Positions 9,701-10,361 of a stretch of DNA of 10,361 nt are shown in pieces. The notes beneath the pieces were generated by a model. The model ran no database searches, was not told where the DNA came from, and saw only the letters and a list, made by a program, of their open reading frames with translations. A program made the translations under genes and the position numbers. The stretch comes from Lunasporangiospora selenospora (Eukaryota; Mortierellomycota; Mortierellomycetes; Mortierellales; Mortierellaceae). The DNA is taken from the NCBI GenBank assembly GCA_015680635.1, contig JAABOA010000982.1:1-10361 (forward strand). The letters are read 5' to 3'. Numbering within the stretch: the stretch's first letter is position 1; each line of letters opens with the position of its first letter.

Positions 9701-10361
9701 CGATTGTTACTCAGGTAGTGTTGGATCGACGCGGGATTACGGACGACTTTGAGCAAAAGATTGGCATCTCTGTCAACCAGCTTGTCAGCAAGCTTGTTGA
9801 TCAAGATCGACTTAACGTGGCATTGGATGATAACAAACGTCTGCAACAAGAAGTGGATGTGCTGGCCAACCAAAAGAAGCAGCTCGAGCTTGAGTTTGAG
9901 CAGAAAGATGGTATTGTTTTCCAACACACAAACTGTGTTTTGTTTTTGTTTAATGTGGAATCTTGTATGAGGAGCTGCCTCCTTCTCGATGAGCTTGGAG
10001 AATTTATTAACCGTGGCCTAAAAAAAATCAATTATGGACCATAGATGGAATGGTCTCTCAACTCAAGAGCAATGTTCTGTCACTCGAAGATCTGTTGAGA
10101 GTTTCACGGCACACAATTCAAACGCTTCAGGCCAAACTCAATGATGTGGAGACACAGACCAAAAAAAAGCTGGAGATGCAGGACGCCCAGCTGAAGCACC
10201 TTATGAAAGCGCTACAGGATGCCAACACAATGTTGACTGAGGCAGGATTGCAGACAGGGGTCTCAATAGGAACAGGCCCTAGTGGCTATGGCCCAGGTTA
10301 TGGCGTAGGCTATGGCCAAGGAGCAGGCTCAGGCTATGGCCAAGGAGCAGGCCCAGGCTAT
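6710..10361 (+). CDS. formin, N-terminal part (GBD/FH3, coiled coil), cut by the right edge
   Basis: A formin nucleates and elongates unbranched actin filaments at sites of polar growth and division. The exons are 6710-7393, 7756-7863, 7997-8139, 8397-8477, 8590-8980, 9112-9222, 9335-9573, 9675-9910 and 10045 to the edge. They give 770 residues with phases closing exactly. Residues 1-210 are disordered, rich in Ser, Asn, Gly and Pro, with an Asn/Ser run at about 66-90. The Rho-GTPase-binding and armadillo-like region starts at DQEIEDRFVDFM (about 217-228). It continues through KCLKTLLNNRWG and LEVLTF-type sequence (exon 5) into FH3 (exons 6-8, for example NVVFINALLQVVDD). A coiled coil spans about 620-733. 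Residues 740-770 are Gly/Tyr-rich repeats. FH2 and the DAD autoregulatory tail lie beyond the window. The ATG has a good context (CGCCATGG) and an in-frame stop upstream at 6647-6649. Bni1/SepA/For3-type identity is inferred from domain order. Confidence 0.93.
7394..7755 (+). other. 362-bp intron 1 of the formin gene
   Basis: Donor GTAAGC directly follows the ATG codon of Met228, and the acceptor AATAG ends at 7755. It separates the GBD start into two exons, and joining restores FMNNMGMHEPEK in frame. Nothing coding or structured was recognised inside. Confidence 0.85.
8189..8217 (+). repeat. short inverted repeat with A-rich loop in formin intron 3
   Basis: CCGCA (8192-8196) and TGCGG (8206-8210) are perfect complements separated only by A residues. 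An alternative pairing uses GCTCC at 8189-8193 with GGAGC at 8213-8217. It lies within the 257-bp intron 8140-8396, whose 3' half is strongly CT-rich (about 8310-8380). It may form a small hairpin in the pre-mRNA. Confidence 0.55.
9574..9674 (+). other. GC-AG intron 7 of the formin gene
   Basis: The exon ends CTCAG at 9573 and the intron begins GCAAGT, the strong consensus of GC-type donors (AG|GCAAGT). The acceptor ACAG ends at 9674. Splicing here restores Asp-Leu-Arg-Ile-Arg-Tyr-Phe-Gln across FH3 in frame. A nearby GT (GGTGATCTC at 9562-9570) would put the next exon in the wrong phase. No other donor fits both frame and homology. Confidence 0.82.
10308..10361 (+). repeat. 24-bp coding tandem repeat (GYGQGAG-S/P units), cut by the edge
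   Basis: Two 24-bp units at 10308-10331 and 10332-10355 differ at one base and encode Gly-Tyr-Gly-Gln-Gly-Ala-Gly followed by Ser or Pro. A third unit starts at 10356 and runs off the window. Looser Gly-Tyr units precede them from about 10270. The array lies just after the coiled coil of the formin, where a proline-rich FH1 would usually begin. Confidence 0.9.

Overview
The window is eukaryotic nuclear DNA with intron-rich, closely packed genes, and it looks fungal. The introns are mostly about 100-430 bp and of GT-AG type, the spacers are CT-rich, and the three readable gene products match an Srp1-type SR protein, a cystathionine beta-synthase and a Bni1/SepA-type formin. Intron density (3, 5 and at least 8 introns per gene) and composition suggest an early-diverging fungus such as Mortierellomycota/Mucoromycota. 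That placement is an inference, not a sequence match. I see no bacterial, viral, CRISPR or transposon genes.

Layout: 1-155 (-) may be an exon of a gene running off the left edge. 156-1119 is non-coding and includes the leader of the next gene. 1120-3118 (+) is a four-exon SR splicing factor (RRM plus RS domain, 224 aa) with a 1,095-bp intron inside the RRM. 3119-3480 is the short spacer between two convergent 3' ends. 3481-5766 (-) is a six-exon cystathionine beta-synthase (518 aa) with PLP catalytic core and two CBS domains. 5767-6709 is a shared divergent promoter with a CACGTGAC box and CT/GA-rich tracts. 6710-10361 (+) is the N-terminal 770 aa of a formin (GBD, FH3, coiled coil, then Gly/Tyr repeats), cut by the right edge before any FH2 domain.

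The three genes do not form a pathway. They act in pre-mRNA splicing, sulfur amino-acid metabolism and actin assembly. All exon joins were derived by hand from splice-site motifs plus reading-frame continuity, and the phases close exactly in all three models. No novel multi-gene system is evident. The points most worth checking are a metazoan-like Cys/His heme-type motif at the CBS N-terminus, the very long RRM intron whose donor supplies an in-frame stop, a GC-AG intron in the formin, and a Gly-Tyr repeat where a proline-rich FH1 would be expected.
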